From Flavobacteriaceae bacterium (GTDB lineage Bacteria; Bacteroidota; Bacteroidia; Flavobacteriales; Flavobacteriaceae), in contig JAFMCL010000006.1 in assembly GCA_017857815.1 (NCBI GenBank), positions 1-64,000 of the forward strand: a stretch of 64,000 nucleotides of DNA. Direction: 5' to 3'. Numbering within the stretch: position 1 is the first letter of the stretch; each line of letters begins with the position of its first letter. The translations under genes were made by a program, and so were the position numbers. Positions 8,219 through 17,646 of this stretch are shown piece after piece. The notes beneath the pieces are model-generated. The model was not told the DNA's origin. It ran no database searches and saw only the letters and a list, made by a program, of their open reading frames with translations.

Positions 8219-11035
8219 ATGCGATTTTTGTGTTTTCTATTCTGGGTAGGCTTTTTAAACCTTATATACAGCCAACAAAGTACTGATATTACTCAGGAAT
8301 ACTTTGTTTATGGAAAGATAATTCAGAAAAACCAGCAACCGATCCCTGATGTCAATGTTAGCTTTATAGGTTATGAAAACGAGACTTATACTGATCATGA
8401 AGGAAAATTCTTTCTTAAGATTCCAAAAAATACTTTTAAACTCGACTTGATTTTCAAAAAAGAAGAATTTGAATCTCAAACCGTACCCATTGAATTCCCA
8501 AAAGGTAAAAACTTAACTTTAAAAGACTGGATTTTACCAGAGGCATTACAGGCGGATATCGAACTACCTAGGTTTGACCTCAATAGCCTTTCTTTTGGGC
8601 AAGACGAATTTGATCGCAGTCAAATTGGCAGCGTCTTGCACTCTCAAAGAGATGCATTTTTAAATGTTTCTGCTTTTCAATTTGGCAACACCTTTTTTAG
8701 ATTAAGGGGGTTGGACAGCAGCCATAATATCATAAGCATTAACGGAATTCAAATGAATTCTTTCGATTCTGGGCGTCCTTTGTGGAGTCAGTGGGGTGGC
8801 CTAAACGATTTCACAAATCGTGGTCAACAATTTAACTATGGTCTTTCAATTTCTAACTACGATTTTGGAGGTTTGCTTGGAAATACAGAAATCAACTTGC
8901 GCCCTTCATTATTGTCTTCCGGCTCTAAAGTTTCGCAAGCTTTTTCGAATACCACCTATCAAACACGAACCATGTTTTCGCATTCAGGAAGTATTGGTGG
9001 AAAGGGGATTCATTATGCACTACTTGTTTCTTTTCGCGGAGGTAAAACCGGTTATGCTGAGGGGACGCCCTATGATGCCAAATCTATTTTTATTGGTTTA
9101 GAGAAAAACTGGAATAAAAATCACAGCACTTGGTTGATTGCTTTCTATACCCCAAACCGAAGGGGGAAAAGTGCACCCATGACTCAGGAGGTTTTTGACT
9201 TGAAAGGTCGAAAATACAATCCTTATTGGGGCTTTCAGGATCAAAAAGTGAGAAACTCACGCGAAGCTGAAATAAAAATACCTGTCATAATTTTGAATCA
9301 CCTTTGGGAAATCTCAAAAGACGCTACCTTTAAAATTAATTTAGGACACCAATGGGGAAAACAATCTTTAAGCAGGATATTATACAATGGGAGTCGAATT
9401 CAAGACAATTATCTTATTGGGGGCGGCCAGAATCCTGATCCTACTTACTACCAAAAACTCCCCAGTTATTTTTTGAGAAACCCAAGATATCTAGACCCTG
9501 CAAGTGCGTACCTATCCTTACAGACTTTAATTCAAGACGGACAAATAGACTGGTCTAAACTATACGAAATAAACCAAAACCAGACAGATCAAGCAGCAAT
9601 TTATGCCCTTTATCAGGATGTGAAATCACCCACCAGAACTACGTTTTCTTTTGAATATAAAAAGGCTTTTGAATCGGGATTTAAGCTTGACTTTGAAGGA
9701 AACTACATTTATGAGAACAATCTTTTTTTTGCCTCTCCCAATGACTTGCTAGGAGCAGATCATGTTTTCAATTTAAATTATTATGCAGAAGATATAGCAT
9801 CTGTTCAAAACAACTTACTTCAGCCCAACAAAAAAGTAAGGACTAATGATCCTTTTCTTTATAATTATAATTTAAAAACTGATGGGCTAGCCTTTTCACT
9901 TCAAGGCGAATTTAACAGAAAAGGTTTCCACGGCTTTACAGCAATAAAATTAAACCAGGTCTCTTACCGACGAGACGGGAAATTTAAAAACGGGAGCTTT
10001 CCAGACAACTCATTTGGCAAAGGGAATAAACAAAAGTATACGTCGCTAAGCACAAAAGCTGGAGTTGATTATGCTTTTACGGGAAAGCATCGAATCTTTA
10101 TGAACGGTGGTTTTTTGAACCGACCACCCACCCAGCAAAATGTATTTTCAAACCCTAGAGAAAATCACCAAATTGTTCCAAACACAAAAGAAGAAGAATC
10201 AATTTCTTTAGATTTTGGTTACCACTTTCAAAGCAGCAAAATAGCACTGAAAGCCCTTGGATATTGGATCGAACAAAAAGACCTAAGCGAAGTTTCGTAT
10301 TACTTTGCAGATGGAGTGGGGGGAGACAATGCCTATTTTATCCAAGAAATATTATCTGGTATTCAGAAAGACAATAAGGGCGTGGAGTTCTCTATTGTCT
10401 ATCAACCAATTCCCGAAGTTAAAATCACTGGCGTTGCCTCGGTGGGTCAGTTCATAATTGGGAATGATCCTGACCTATATTTGTCAACTGTTATTAATAA
10501 AGAAACCACAGCACAAGGGTTTGAAAATGGACTCAAAAGTTTTGGAAAAAGCAAACTGAAAGGTTATTCCCTTGCAGCAGGTCCTCATCGAGCCTTTTCC
10601 CTTGGGTTTGAATATGAAGACCCAAATTATTGGCGATTGGGTATTTTTGGAAATTATTTTTCAAATGCTTTTTTAGACCCGAATCCTCTGTTAAGGACAG
10701 AGAATTTTTTAAAGGATTTTGATGGATTGTCTTTTACAAACTATGATCCAGAGACAGCTCAATCGCTGTTGAAGCAGATTCAATTTCCTTCTTATTTTTT
10801 ACTTAATCTTACTGCTGGAAAATCCTGGCGCGTAAATTCAAAGTTCTTTGGATTATTTTTAAGTTTCCAGAATTTATTAGACGAAACCTTCAAAACAGGA
10901 GGTTTTGAACAAGGTCGCAATGCAAACTATGCAGCACTTTTAGAAGACAAAACGCGTTCTAAGCCTTTGTTTGGCCCTAAGTATTGGTGGGGTCGAGGAA
11001 CCACTTTTTTCACCTCTTTTTATTTTAGATTTTAA
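8219..11035 (+). CDS. TonB-dependent outer-membrane receptor
   Basis: At 938 aa this has the length of a TonB-dependent transporter. A signal peptide (residues 1-18, ending IYSQ) is followed by a carboxypeptidase-regulatory-like beta domain (about 27-105; GKIIQKNQQPIPDVNVSF is the diagnostic start), a plug domain (about 135-240, with RLRGLDSSHNIISINGI) and a long 22-strand-type barrel ending in an aromatic residue (FYFRF), as barrel proteins do. It imports a ligand too large for porins using TonB-ExbBD energy. There is no SusD partner. The next gene (11-nt gap) is a surface lipoprotein of the DUF5689 type, which may serve as its ligand-binding lid, and the divergent neighbour is a secreted phosphodiesterase. 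Confidence 0.9.
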   Translation: MRFLCFLFWVGFLNLIYSQQSTDITQEYFVYGKIIQKNQQPIPDVNVSFIGYENETYTDHEGKFFLKIPKNTFKLDLIFKKEEFESQTVPIEFPKGKNLTLKDWILPEALQADIELPRFDLNSLSFGQDEFDRSQIGSVLHSQRDAFLNVSAFQFGNTFFRLRGLDSSHNIISINGIQMNSFDSGRPLWSQWGGLNDFTNRGQQFNYGLSISNYDFGGLLGNTEINLRPSLLSSGSKVSQAFSNTTYQTRTMFSHSGSIGGKGIHYALLVSFRGGKTGYAEGTPYDAKSIFIGLEKNWNKNHSTWLIAFYTPNRRGKSAPMTQEVFDLKGRKYNPYWGFQDQKVRNSREAEIKIPVIILNHLWEISKDATFKINLGHQWGKQSLSRILYNGSRIQDNYLIGGGQNPDPTYYQKLPSYFLRNPRYLDPASAYLSLQTLIQDGQIDWSKLYEINQNQTDQAAIYALYQDVKSPTRTTFSFEYKKAFESGFKLDFEGNYIYENNLFFASPNDLLGADHVFNLNYYAEDIASVQNNLLQPNKKVRTNDPFLYNYNLKTDGLAFSLQGEFNRKGFHGFTAIKLNQVSYRRDGKFKNGSFPDNSFGKGNKQKYTSLSTKAGVDYAFTGKHRIFMNGGFLNRPPTQQNVFSNPRENHQIVPNTKEEESISLDFGYHFQSSKIALKALGYWIEQKDLSEVSYYFADGVGGDNAYFIQEILSGIQKDNKGVEFSIVYQPIPEVKITGVASVGQFIIGNDPDLYLSTVINKETTAQGFENGLKSFGKSKLKGYSLAAGPHRAFSLGFEYEDPNYWRLGIFGNYFSNAFLDPNPLLRTENFLKDFDGLSFTNYDPETAQSLLKQIQFPSYFLLNLTAGKSWRVNSKFFGLFLSFQNLLDETFKTGGFEQGRNANYAALLEDKTRSKPLFGPKYWWGRGTTFFTSFYFRF

Positions 11036-11046
11036 ACCCTTTAAAA

Positions 11047-12381
11047 ATGAAAAAATATTTTTTAATATTTCTACTTTTGATTGTCTACCAGTGTGTTCCC
11101 ACCAATGAATTTGACCCTCCTGAATTTCAAGCGGAAATCATTCCGCCCGAAACAAACACCAGCATAGCTGCCGTTAGACAAAGAGTAATTCAAAGCAAAA
11201 CAGGTTTTGTTCAATTCCCAACGGATGACGTTCCTCTTTGGTTTGAGGCCTATGTGACTAGCAGTGATGCTGGCGGAAATTTTTATAAAGAGATTTATCT
11301 TCAGGATGAGATAGAAAATCCAAAAGCGGCACTTAGATTTTTATTAGATGAAACCGCTCTTAACAATTTATACCCTGTAGGTAGAAAAGTATATGTCAAT
11401 TTAAATGGATTGGGAGCTGGCTATCACAGAGGGGTGCTCACGATAGGGACTTATGCGGCTGACGGAGTCGAAAACCTATCAGCTCATTTGATTTCTGCAC
11501 ATTTGGTAAGGTCTTCAGAAGACCATTTAATCACTCCACTTTCCGTTAAGATTGAGGATTTTGAACAAGAATACTTGGGGATGTGGATCACAATTAATGC
11601 AGTTCAGTTTTCGAACAGTGAACTGGGCAAAACTTTTTCAGCCGAAGGCTACGATGAATTTGACGGCGAACGACGCCTGGTCAATTGTCAAACACAGCAT
11701 AGTATTTGGGTCACGACCAGTACATTTTCAAAGTTTAAATCCGTCGTGGTGTCAGATCATTCAGGCTTTATTAGTGGTATTCTTACAAGGGATTATTATA
11801 ACGAAAAGTTTATTTTAAAAATAAATGAACCCCAAAACATTAGTTTTCAAGACCCGAGATGTGATCCTTTTTTTAATCAACATTTTGAAAACGAAAACTT
11901 AGGAAAATTTGAATCTGAAGGTTGGATAAGTTTTACAGAAGAAGGAACTCCCTATTGGAAAGTTGTTGAGGACGAATATACATTGGGTAGGTCAGCCAGC
12001 TTTAGTTCCTATAGCTCAGGAGACACAGAAACCGTTGGCTGGTTGATAACCCCTCCGATTAATGCAAGTAGCATTAATAATCCTGTTTTTGCATTTCGAA
12101 CAGCAGTTAAATATCCTGATAAAAGTCAATTGGAAGTTTATTATTCTAATGATTTTAATGGAAATATAAATGGAGTACTGTCTGCCCAATGGCAAAAATT
12201 AGAGCTTAAAATTGCTTCAAAAATAGATGTTTCCAATGCATGGATTGATTCTGGAGAATTTGAACTTCCTGCTCAAAGTGAAAATATATATTTTGCATTT
12301 AAATACATTGGAAATGGAAAGTCAACCTATGATGCAACTTTTTTGGTAGACGATATTCGCGTGATGGAGGGAAATCAATAA
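11047..12381 (+). CDS. DUF5689-domain lipoprotein
   Basis: This 444-aa lipoprotein has a hydrophobic leader and lipobox YQC with Cys16. Residues 38-265 resemble the DUF5689 domain, an OB-like module (opening IAAVRQRVIQ, with YVTSSDAGGNFYKEIYLQD) found in Bacteroidetes next to TonB receptors. Residues 275-444 form a jelly-roll or choice-of-anchor-like module (EGWISF at about 293, then VGWLITPPIN) ending in DDIRVMEG. Domain names are from memory of the family, not from a search. It follows the TonB receptor by 11 nt, so the two very likely form one transporter unit, with this protein on the cell surface. It ends 3 nt before a convergent gene. Confidence 0.75.
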   Translation: MKKYFLIFLLLIVYQCVPTNEFDPPEFQAEIIPPETNTSIAAVRQRVIQSKTGFVQFPTDDVPLWFEAYVTSSDAGGNFYKEIYLQDEIENPKAALRFLLDETALNNLYPVGRKVYVNLNGLGAGYHRGVLTIGTYAADGVENLSAHLISAHLVRSSEDHLITPLSVKIEDFEQEYLGMWITINAVQFSNSELGKTFSAEGYDEFDGERRLVNCQTQHSIWVTTSTFSKFKSVVVSDHSGFISGILTRDYYNEKFILKINEPQNISFQDPRCDPFFNQHFENENLGKFESEGWISFTEEGTPYWKVVEDEYTLGRSASFSSYSSGDTETVGWLITPPINASSINNPVFAFRTAVKYPDKSQLEVYYSNDFNGNINGVLSAQWQKLELKIASKIDVSNAWIDSGEFELPAQSENIYFAFKYIGNGKSTYDATFLVDDIRVMEGNQ

Positions 12382-12384
12382 ATA

Positions 12385-12969
12385 TTAATCTTCATAATTT
12401 ATATGATCAGTGTTGTAGGATAAGTTTTTAAGTAAATCTCCCTTAAAAACACCTGTAACCAATCGTCCATCTTCATCGGTACACTTAAATGAGATACTGG
12501 TTTGTTCTCCTTCCTTAGTAACAGTTAATTTCCCACTTAACAAGCGAGGTCCATCATTCTCATCGTAAAAGACTGAGTCTTTATCCTCGTTCCAGTCCAG
12601 GGTGTAAAAACCAATGGCAATGTCTCCTTCACTGTAGGGAGGTCTCAAATTCATAAAATGAACTCCATCATTAAGTGTTTCACTTTCAGAGCTGTAAATA
12701 ATAAATCCCAATATTTTTCCTTTTCCTTTTAAAGAGAGCATTTTGTCGTTTAATGAAAAAAAACTTACGCCATCTGTAGCGAATATTAGCCCATTTAAAT
12801 TGTTAAAAAAAGAAAGACCAGTGAGTTTTACAAAAGCAGCAGACTCAATCGTATATTGCGTCTCACTAATCTTAAAATAATCGGCACTACTGTATTCGAT
12901 TTGTTTATTGGAACAGAAGTAAATAAAAAAACACAGTGTAATACATAAAAGCAGCGCGGGAGATCTCAT
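12385..12969 (-). CDS. Hypothetical lipoprotein
   Basis: This 194-aa protein has a hydrophobic leader and a cysteine at residue 19 (FIYFCS) that fits a weak lipobox. The rest is a beta-rich, acidic region without cysteine pairs or known motifs; FKCTDEDGRLVTGVFKG near the end looks like a beta hairpin of a lipocalin- or calycin-like barrel, which is only an impression. I do not recognise a family. A TAGTTTTG element lies 21 nt upstream of the ATG. It is transcribed alone, convergent with the DUF5689 gene. Confidence 0.7.
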   Translation of the reverse strand: MRSPALLLCITLCFFIYFCSNKQIEYSSADYFKISETQYTIESAAFVKLTGLSFFNNLNGLIFATDGVSFFSLNDKMLSLKGKGKILGFIIYSSESETLNDGVHFMNLRPPYSEGDIAIGFYTLDWNEDKDSVFYDENDGPRLLSGKLTVTKEGEQTSISFKCTDEDGRLVTGVFKGDLLKNLSYNTDHINYED

Positions 12970-12990
12970 TTGGTTTTAATTTGGGTTAAC

Positions 12991-12998
12991 CAAAACTA
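12991..12998 (-). promoter_or_regulatory. TAnnTTTG -7 element with nearby ACTATA repeats
   Basis: TAGTTTTG on the minus strand is 21 nt before the ATG at 12969. Around it are a GGTTAACC palindrome (about 12984-12991) and a second copy of AACTATA, part of the 10-bp palindrome AACTATAGTT at 13009-13018. These could be an operator, but this is unproven. Confidence 0.4.
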
Positions 12999-13077
12999 TA
13001 AAAAAACTAACTATAGTTGGGGAACAATTGTGTTAAATAAATTTATAAATGAGGTTTTCTTTTAAACACCTAAATGC

Positions 13078-13944
13078 TTAAGGCATTCGGTGACCCTGAC
13101 TGGCGACCAAAAGAGAAAACCAATCAATTTCATCCAAAACAATATCAACTGCTCTCAAAGATTTTTTAATTCTTTCTACTTTTGTTGTTCCGATGACAGG
13201 ATGAATAGCAGCAGGATGACGCATCAGCCAGGCTAAAATCAACTCATCCTCATCGGCATCATATTTCTTTAGAAGTGGCTTCAAGGCATTTTCGATCCGC
13301 TGTTGTGCTTCGTCTTTTTCTTTAAAATAGTTACCCAAAGGTGCCCACGCCATGGTTTGAATATTTTTATTGATCATATGATCTAATGTATCATCAAACA
13401 TGGGTTGGTAATGGGTCAAAGAACATTCGATCTGATTAAAAAGAATAGGGGTGGTTTCTTGAATTAAATCAATTTGTGAAGGAGTAAAGTTAGAGACGCC
13501 ATAATTTTTGATTTTACCTTCCGCTTTTAGCTGATCAATCGCCGAATTAATTTCATCCCCTTGCATTAAAGGACTTGGGCGGTGCAATAAAAGCAGATCT
13601 AGGTAATCTGTTTTTAAATTTAGTAATGAACGTTCAACTTGATTTATTATATAAGATTTGGAGTAAGAATAATAATTCAGCAGTATGGGGTTAAAGTCAC
13701 TTGGGCATTGAATTCCGCATTTTGAAATCAAAAACAATTCTTCTCTTGCTATTTTTGTTTGAGCATAAGCTTTTCCAAAAGCTGTTTCAGTAGTATAGTC
13801 TCCATAAATATCCGCATGATCAAAAGCGTTTATACCCAGAGAAAGCCCAGTTTCAATGAGGTTTGCCATTTCTAAAGTACTTAAATTATTTCCCCAGACC
13901 CCCCAATTCATGGTGCCGGATATTATTTTTGAAACTTTTATCAT
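13078..13944 (-). CDS. Aldo/keto reductase
   Basis: This 288-aa NAD(P)H-dependent oxidoreductase has an eight-stranded TIM barrel. The catalytic tetrad is visible: Asp42 and Tyr47 in FDHADIYG, Lys75 in LISKCG and His121 in LLLLHRPSP. GVSNF at about 168 and a GTTKVERI cofactor-binding segment near residue 253 complete the signature. It most resembles the YdhF-type subgroup, whose natural substrates are poorly defined (small carbonyl compounds). It is transcribed alone, and no neighbouring gene suggests a substrate. Confidence 0.88.
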   Translation of the reverse strand: MIKVSKIISGTMNWGVWGNNLSTLEMANLIETGLSLGINAFDHADIYGDYTTETAFGKAYAQTKIAREELFLISKCGIQCPSDFNPILLNYYSYSKSYIINQVERSLLNLKTDYLDLLLLHRPSPLMQGDEINSAIDQLKAEGKIKNYGVSNFTPSQIDLIQETTPILFNQIECSLTHYQPMFDDTLDHMINKNIQTMAWAPLGNYFKEKDEAQQRIENALKPLLKKYDADEDELILAWLMRHPAAIHPVIGTTKVERIKKSLRAVDIVLDEIDWFSLLVASQGHRMP

Positions 13945-14092
13945 TTTTCTTAAATTAGTTGTCCTAAATTAGGGAGATTTTAAAGCCGATTAAACTTTGA
14001 TTAAAATCAATTTTTAACCAATTATTAACAACGTAAAGAGAAAATATTCCTGAATTTTACTGCCCTAAAATACACGCCTTAATAGAAACAAT

Positions 14093-15100
14093 ATGGAAGA
14101 AACAATGAACAAGAATGTCGATATTAGAGCTATCAACGAAAAAATCGAAAAAGAAAGTGCCTTTGTTGACTTATTAACGCTTGAAATGAATAAGGTCATT
14201 ATCGGCCAAAAATACATGGTCGAGAGACTATTGATAGGATTGCTGGGAAGAGGCCACATCCTTCTGGAAGGAGTACCCGGTCTTGCAAAGACCTTGGCGA
14301 TTAACACACTCAGTCAATCGGTGAAAGGAGTCTTCAGCCGAATTCAGTTTACTCCTGATTTACTTCCCGCAGATGTCGTTGGAACCATGATTTATAATAT
14401 CAAGGAAAACGACTTTACGATAAAGAAAGGACCCATTTTTGCCAATTTTGTTTTGGCAGATGAGATCAATCGTGCCCCTGCAAAAGTGCAGTCTGCTCTT
14501 TTAGAAGCGATGCAAGAGAAGCAGGTCACGATTGGAGATACAACTTTTAAGCTACCTTCCCCGTTTTTAGTAATGGCGACGCAAAACCCTGTTGAGCAGG
14601 AAGGTACTTACCCTCTTCCTGAAGCGCAGGTGGATCGATTCATGCTTAAAACGGTAATTGATTACCCTAAAATTGAAGAAGAGCAATTAATTGTTAGATC
14701 TAATTTAAATAATACCCAGCAAAAAGTGAACCCCGTGGTTACGACAAAGCAAATTCAAACGGCTCAAACTACGGTAAGGGAAATTTATATGGATGAAAAA
14801 ATCGAGAAATACATTCTTGATTTGGTGTTCGCCACACGTTATCCTGAAAACTATTCATTGGCAAAAATCAAACCATTAATCAGCTTTGGAGCTTCACCCA
14901 GAGGGAGTATCAATCTCGCTACTGCAGCCAAATGCCACGCTTTCCTTAAGCATCGGGGTTATGTTATCCCTGAAGATGTACGCGCCATTATTTATGACGT
15001 ATTGCGTCATCGAATAGGGTTAACTTATGAAGCAGAAGCTGAAAACATTACTTCTGAAGATTTGATCAGCCAAATCATCAATGAAGTAGAAGTTCCCTAG
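14093..15100 (+). CDS. MoxR-family AAA+ ATPase, first gene of the Bat operon
   Basis: This 335-aa AAA+ ATPase has Walker A GVPGLAKT (about residues 62-69), Walker B LADEINRAPAKVQ (about 122-134) and the sensor ATQNPVEQEGTYPLPEAQVDRF region. MoxR ATPases act with von Willebrand factor A proteins as chaperone-like complexes that mature or remodel envelope or metal-dependent proteins. Here it heads an eight-gene operon that includes two VWA proteins, which strongly supports that role. A second ATG four codons downstream is an alternative start. The 148-bp upstream region has no exact TAnnTTTG element. Confidence 0.92.
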   Translation: MEETMNKNVDIRAINEKIEKESAFVDLLTLEMNKVIIGQKYMVERLLIGLLGRGHILLEGVPGLAKTLAINTLSQSVKGVFSRIQFTPDLLPADVVGTMIYNIKENDFTIKKGPIFANFVLADEINRAPAKVQSALLEAMQEKQVTIGDTTFKLPSPFLVMATQNPVEQEGTYPLPEAQVDRFMLKTVIDYPKIEEEQLIVRSNLNNTQQKVNPVVTTKQIQTAQTTVREIYMDEKIEKYILDLVFATRYPENYSLAKIKPLISFGASPRGSINLATAAKCHAFLKHRGYVIPEDVRAIIYDVLRHRIGLTYEAEAENITSEDLISQIINEVEVP

Positions 15101-15135
15101 GAAAATAAGCTTTTTTCTCACCAACTAAAATCAGT

Positions 15136-16002
15136 ATGGAAACGAAAGAGCTTTTAAAGAAAGTTCGTAAAATTGAAATTAAGTCTCGTCGCTTAAGCGA
15201 TAACATCTTTGGGGGGGAATATCACAGCACCTTCAAAGGAAGAGGGATGACTTTCAGTGAAGTAAGACAATACCAATATGGTGACGACATTCGGAATATC
15301 GATTGGAATGTAACCGCACGCTATAACGAACCTTTTGTAAAAGTATTCGAGGAAGAAAGAGAGTTGACCCTTATGCTGATGGTTGACGTTAGTGGCTCAA
15401 AACATTTCGGGACCCAGGGCCAATTTAAGAGGGATGAAATAACCGAAATCGCTGCGACCCTGTCATTCTCTGCTATGCAGAACAATGATAAAGTTGGTAT
15501 AATTCTTTTTTCGGACCAGGTAGAACTTTATATCCCTCCTAAAAAAGGACGTTCTCATGTTTTAAGAATTATACGTGAACTTTTGGAGTTCCAACCCAAA
15601 AGTAAAAAAACAAAAATAAGTGCTGCTTTAGAATTTTTATCTGGCGTGCTTAAGAAAAAAGCCATCGTTTTTTTGATGTCTGATTTTATGGATTCTGATT
15701 ATGAAAAGACCCTTAGAATTGTGGCTAAAAAACACGATTTAACAGGAATTAGGATTTATGATCGCTATGAAGAGAGCATCCCTAATATAGGTTTGGTCCC
15801 CATGATTGATAACGAAACTGGAGCCACAAAATGGATCAACACCAAGTCTTTGGGTGTGAGAAAAGCTTACGAAAAAAACTACCAGAATCAAGTAGTGTTT
15901 TTTGAAAACCTATTTCTTAAGAATGGAGCAGGAGCATTGCATTGTCGACTGGATGAAAGTTATGTAAAAAAACTTTTGAACTACTTTAAATCAAGAGGAT
16001 AA
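15136..16002 (+). CDS. DUF58-domain protein
   Basis: This 288-aa cytoplasmic protein has the DUF58 signature YGDDIRNIDWNVTAR at about residues 49-63, followed by a VWA-like fold (LMLMVDVSGS at 90-99, a degenerate MIDAS) and FLMSDF at about 179. DUF58 proteins are the standard partners of MoxR ATPases in operons. This one lies 35 nt after moxR and 3 nt before the next gene. It probably acts as an adaptor between the ATPase and its client. No signal peptide or membrane helix is visible. Confidence 0.88.
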   Translation: METKELLKKVRKIEIKSRRLSDNIFGGEYHSTFKGRGMTFSEVRQYQYGDDIRNIDWNVTARYNEPFVKVFEEERELTLMLMVDVSGSKHFGTQGQFKRDEITEIAATLSFSAMQNNDKVGIILFSDQVELYIPPKKGRSHVLRIIRELLEFQPKSKKTKISAALEFLSGVLKKKAIVFLMSDFMDSDYEKTLRIVAKKHDLTGIRIYDRYEESIPNIGLVPMIDNETGATKWINTKSLGVRKAYEKNYQNQVVFFENLFLKNGAGALHCRLDESYVKKLLNYFKSRG

Positions 16003-16005
16003 GGA

Positions 16006-17643
16006 ATGAAAAAAATTGTTTTAATAGGGTGCTTCTTATTAGGTATGAGTCAGCTTATCGCACAAGTTGATTTCGACTTAAAAACTGCTGTTGATACAAC
16101 GCAACTTCGCATCGGTGAACAATTGAATTATTCAATACAATTAAAGTCTGACTCAATTTTAGATCTCACTTTTGCTGAAAAACCAATTTTCGCTCCTTTC
16201 GAGCTTTTAGAAGAAAGTCCTTTGGATACCATTCAAGCACAGGGCCATTATCTTTTTACTAAAAAATATGCATTGATTCAATTTGATTCGGGGGCCTATT
16301 GGTTGCCTTCTCAAAAAATAGGAATCAATGGATCGCTAAAAATAACGGATTCGCTTTTAATCGAAGTTGCCACTGTTGTTGTTGATACTTTAAAACAAAA
16401 ATTATATGACATTAAGCCGATTGTTGAGGTTGAAAAAAATAATGAAAGGGTTATAAAAAGCATTTTACTTGGAGTCCTAGTAGTCCTTTTGCTAATCGGT
16501 ATCATTTATGCTTTTTTCTTTGCCAAAAAGAGAATAGAACAAAAGAAAAAGAAACTACCTCCTTTTGAAAGAGCCATAGAAGAGCTTAAAGCGTTAGAAT
16601 CAATCAAACCGACCGATCAAGAAGAACATAAGAATTATTATTCTCGTTTAACAGATGTCATCCGAAGATATTTGGAGGAAGAAGCCAAGATTTCTGCACT
16701 GGAAAGCACTTCTGATGAATTACTTTCAAAATTAGAATTGCTGAAAGATTCTGGAAAACTAAAACTTGAACATGACACCATTAAAAACCTTAAATCAGTC
16801 CTACAGACTGCGGATTTGGTAAAATTTGCAAGGTCAATGCCCGATCAAGGAATTTCTTCACGCGACAGAATTTTGGTTGAGGAAGTGGTGATCGAAACCA
16901 AAGAGGCACTTCCCGAGCCCACCCCAGAGGAAATAAGGGAGCGAGAGGAATATCAATTGATTTTGGCCAAGCAGCGAAAGAGAAAGCAAATTAAGTGGAG
17001 CTTTGCTTCCCTAGGAATCGCAGCTATAATTTCTTTAAGTATTGCGATTTATGTTTATGGTTTTTATCCCGTTCGAGACACGATCCTTGGAAACCCTACC
17101 GTCAAATTAAAAATGGGAGAGTGGGTAACCAGTCAATACGGAACGCCTCCAGTAAAAATTAGTACTCCAAAGGTTTTGAAAAGAATCAAAGTAGAAGGGA
17201 GTGGGATGCAACGGTTTTCCATAGGAAGCTATGACTCGCCTTTTTATCTAGATTTAATTTTTAAAAAGACGCCTCCAAACCCAGAAAAATCTGATCAAGA
17301 TGAGGAGGATGAAGCTACAGAAAAAGCAAGGCAGAAGGAAAAAATTCAACAGCTGGTCAATGAAATCATTCAGGATTTTCAATCAAGAGGAGCCGTAAAT
17401 ATTTTAATTAAAGAAGAAGAAGTGACTACCCTTTCGGGACTTCCAGCATTGAAAATATTTGGAACTTTAGATTATCCAAAAAAAGGAGACGACAACCGAG
17501 TCAGGTGTAATTACACCACCCATATATTTGATTTCGAATCGGGAGGAATAACGATGACAATTCTCTATGAAAAAGAGGATCGGTATGCTGATAAAATAGA
17601 GGAAAGAATAATGAATAGTTTTGAATTAATTAAAGAATTATAA
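16006..17643 (+). CDS. Bat-operon membrane protein of unknown role
   Basis: This 545-aa protein begins with a signal peptide (residues 1-19, ending IAQ), then a periplasmic beta-rich domain related in style to BatD (20-145), a transmembrane helix at about 151-170, a charged cytoplasmic region (171-320, partly coiled coil, with PPFERAIEELKALES), a second helix at about 327-348 and a C-terminal domain (about 360-545). In other Flavobacteria the same operon slot holds an unnamed BatD-like protein; a named family for the C-terminal part is not known to me. Overlap-free tight spacing (3 nt on each side) ties it to the operon. Confidence 0.7.
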   Translation: MKKIVLIGCFLLGMSQLIAQVDFDLKTAVDTTQLRIGEQLNYSIQLKSDSILDLTFAEKPIFAPFELLEESPLDTIQAQGHYLFTKKYALIQFDSGAYWLPSQKIGINGSLKITDSLLIEVATVVVDTLKQKLYDIKPIVEVEKNNERVIKSILLGVLVVLLLIGIIYAFFFAKKRIEQKKKKLPPFERAIEELKALESIKPTDQEEHKNYYSRLTDVIRRYLEEEAKISALESTSDELLSKLELLKDSGKLKLEHDTIKNLKSVLQTADLVKFARSMPDQGISSRDRILVEEVVIETKEALPEPTPEEIREREEYQLILAKQRKRKQIKWSFASLGIAAIISLSIAIYVYGFYPVRDTILGNPTVKLKMGEWVTSQYGTPPVKISTPKVLKRIKVEGSGMQRFSIGSYDSPFYLDLIFKKTPPNPEKSDQDEEDEATEKARQKEKIQQLVNEIIQDFQSRGAVNILIKEEEVTTLSGLPALKIFGTLDYPKKGDDNRVRCNYTTHIFDFESGGITMTILYEKEDRYADKIEERIMNSFELIKEL

Positions 17644-17646
17644 AGC

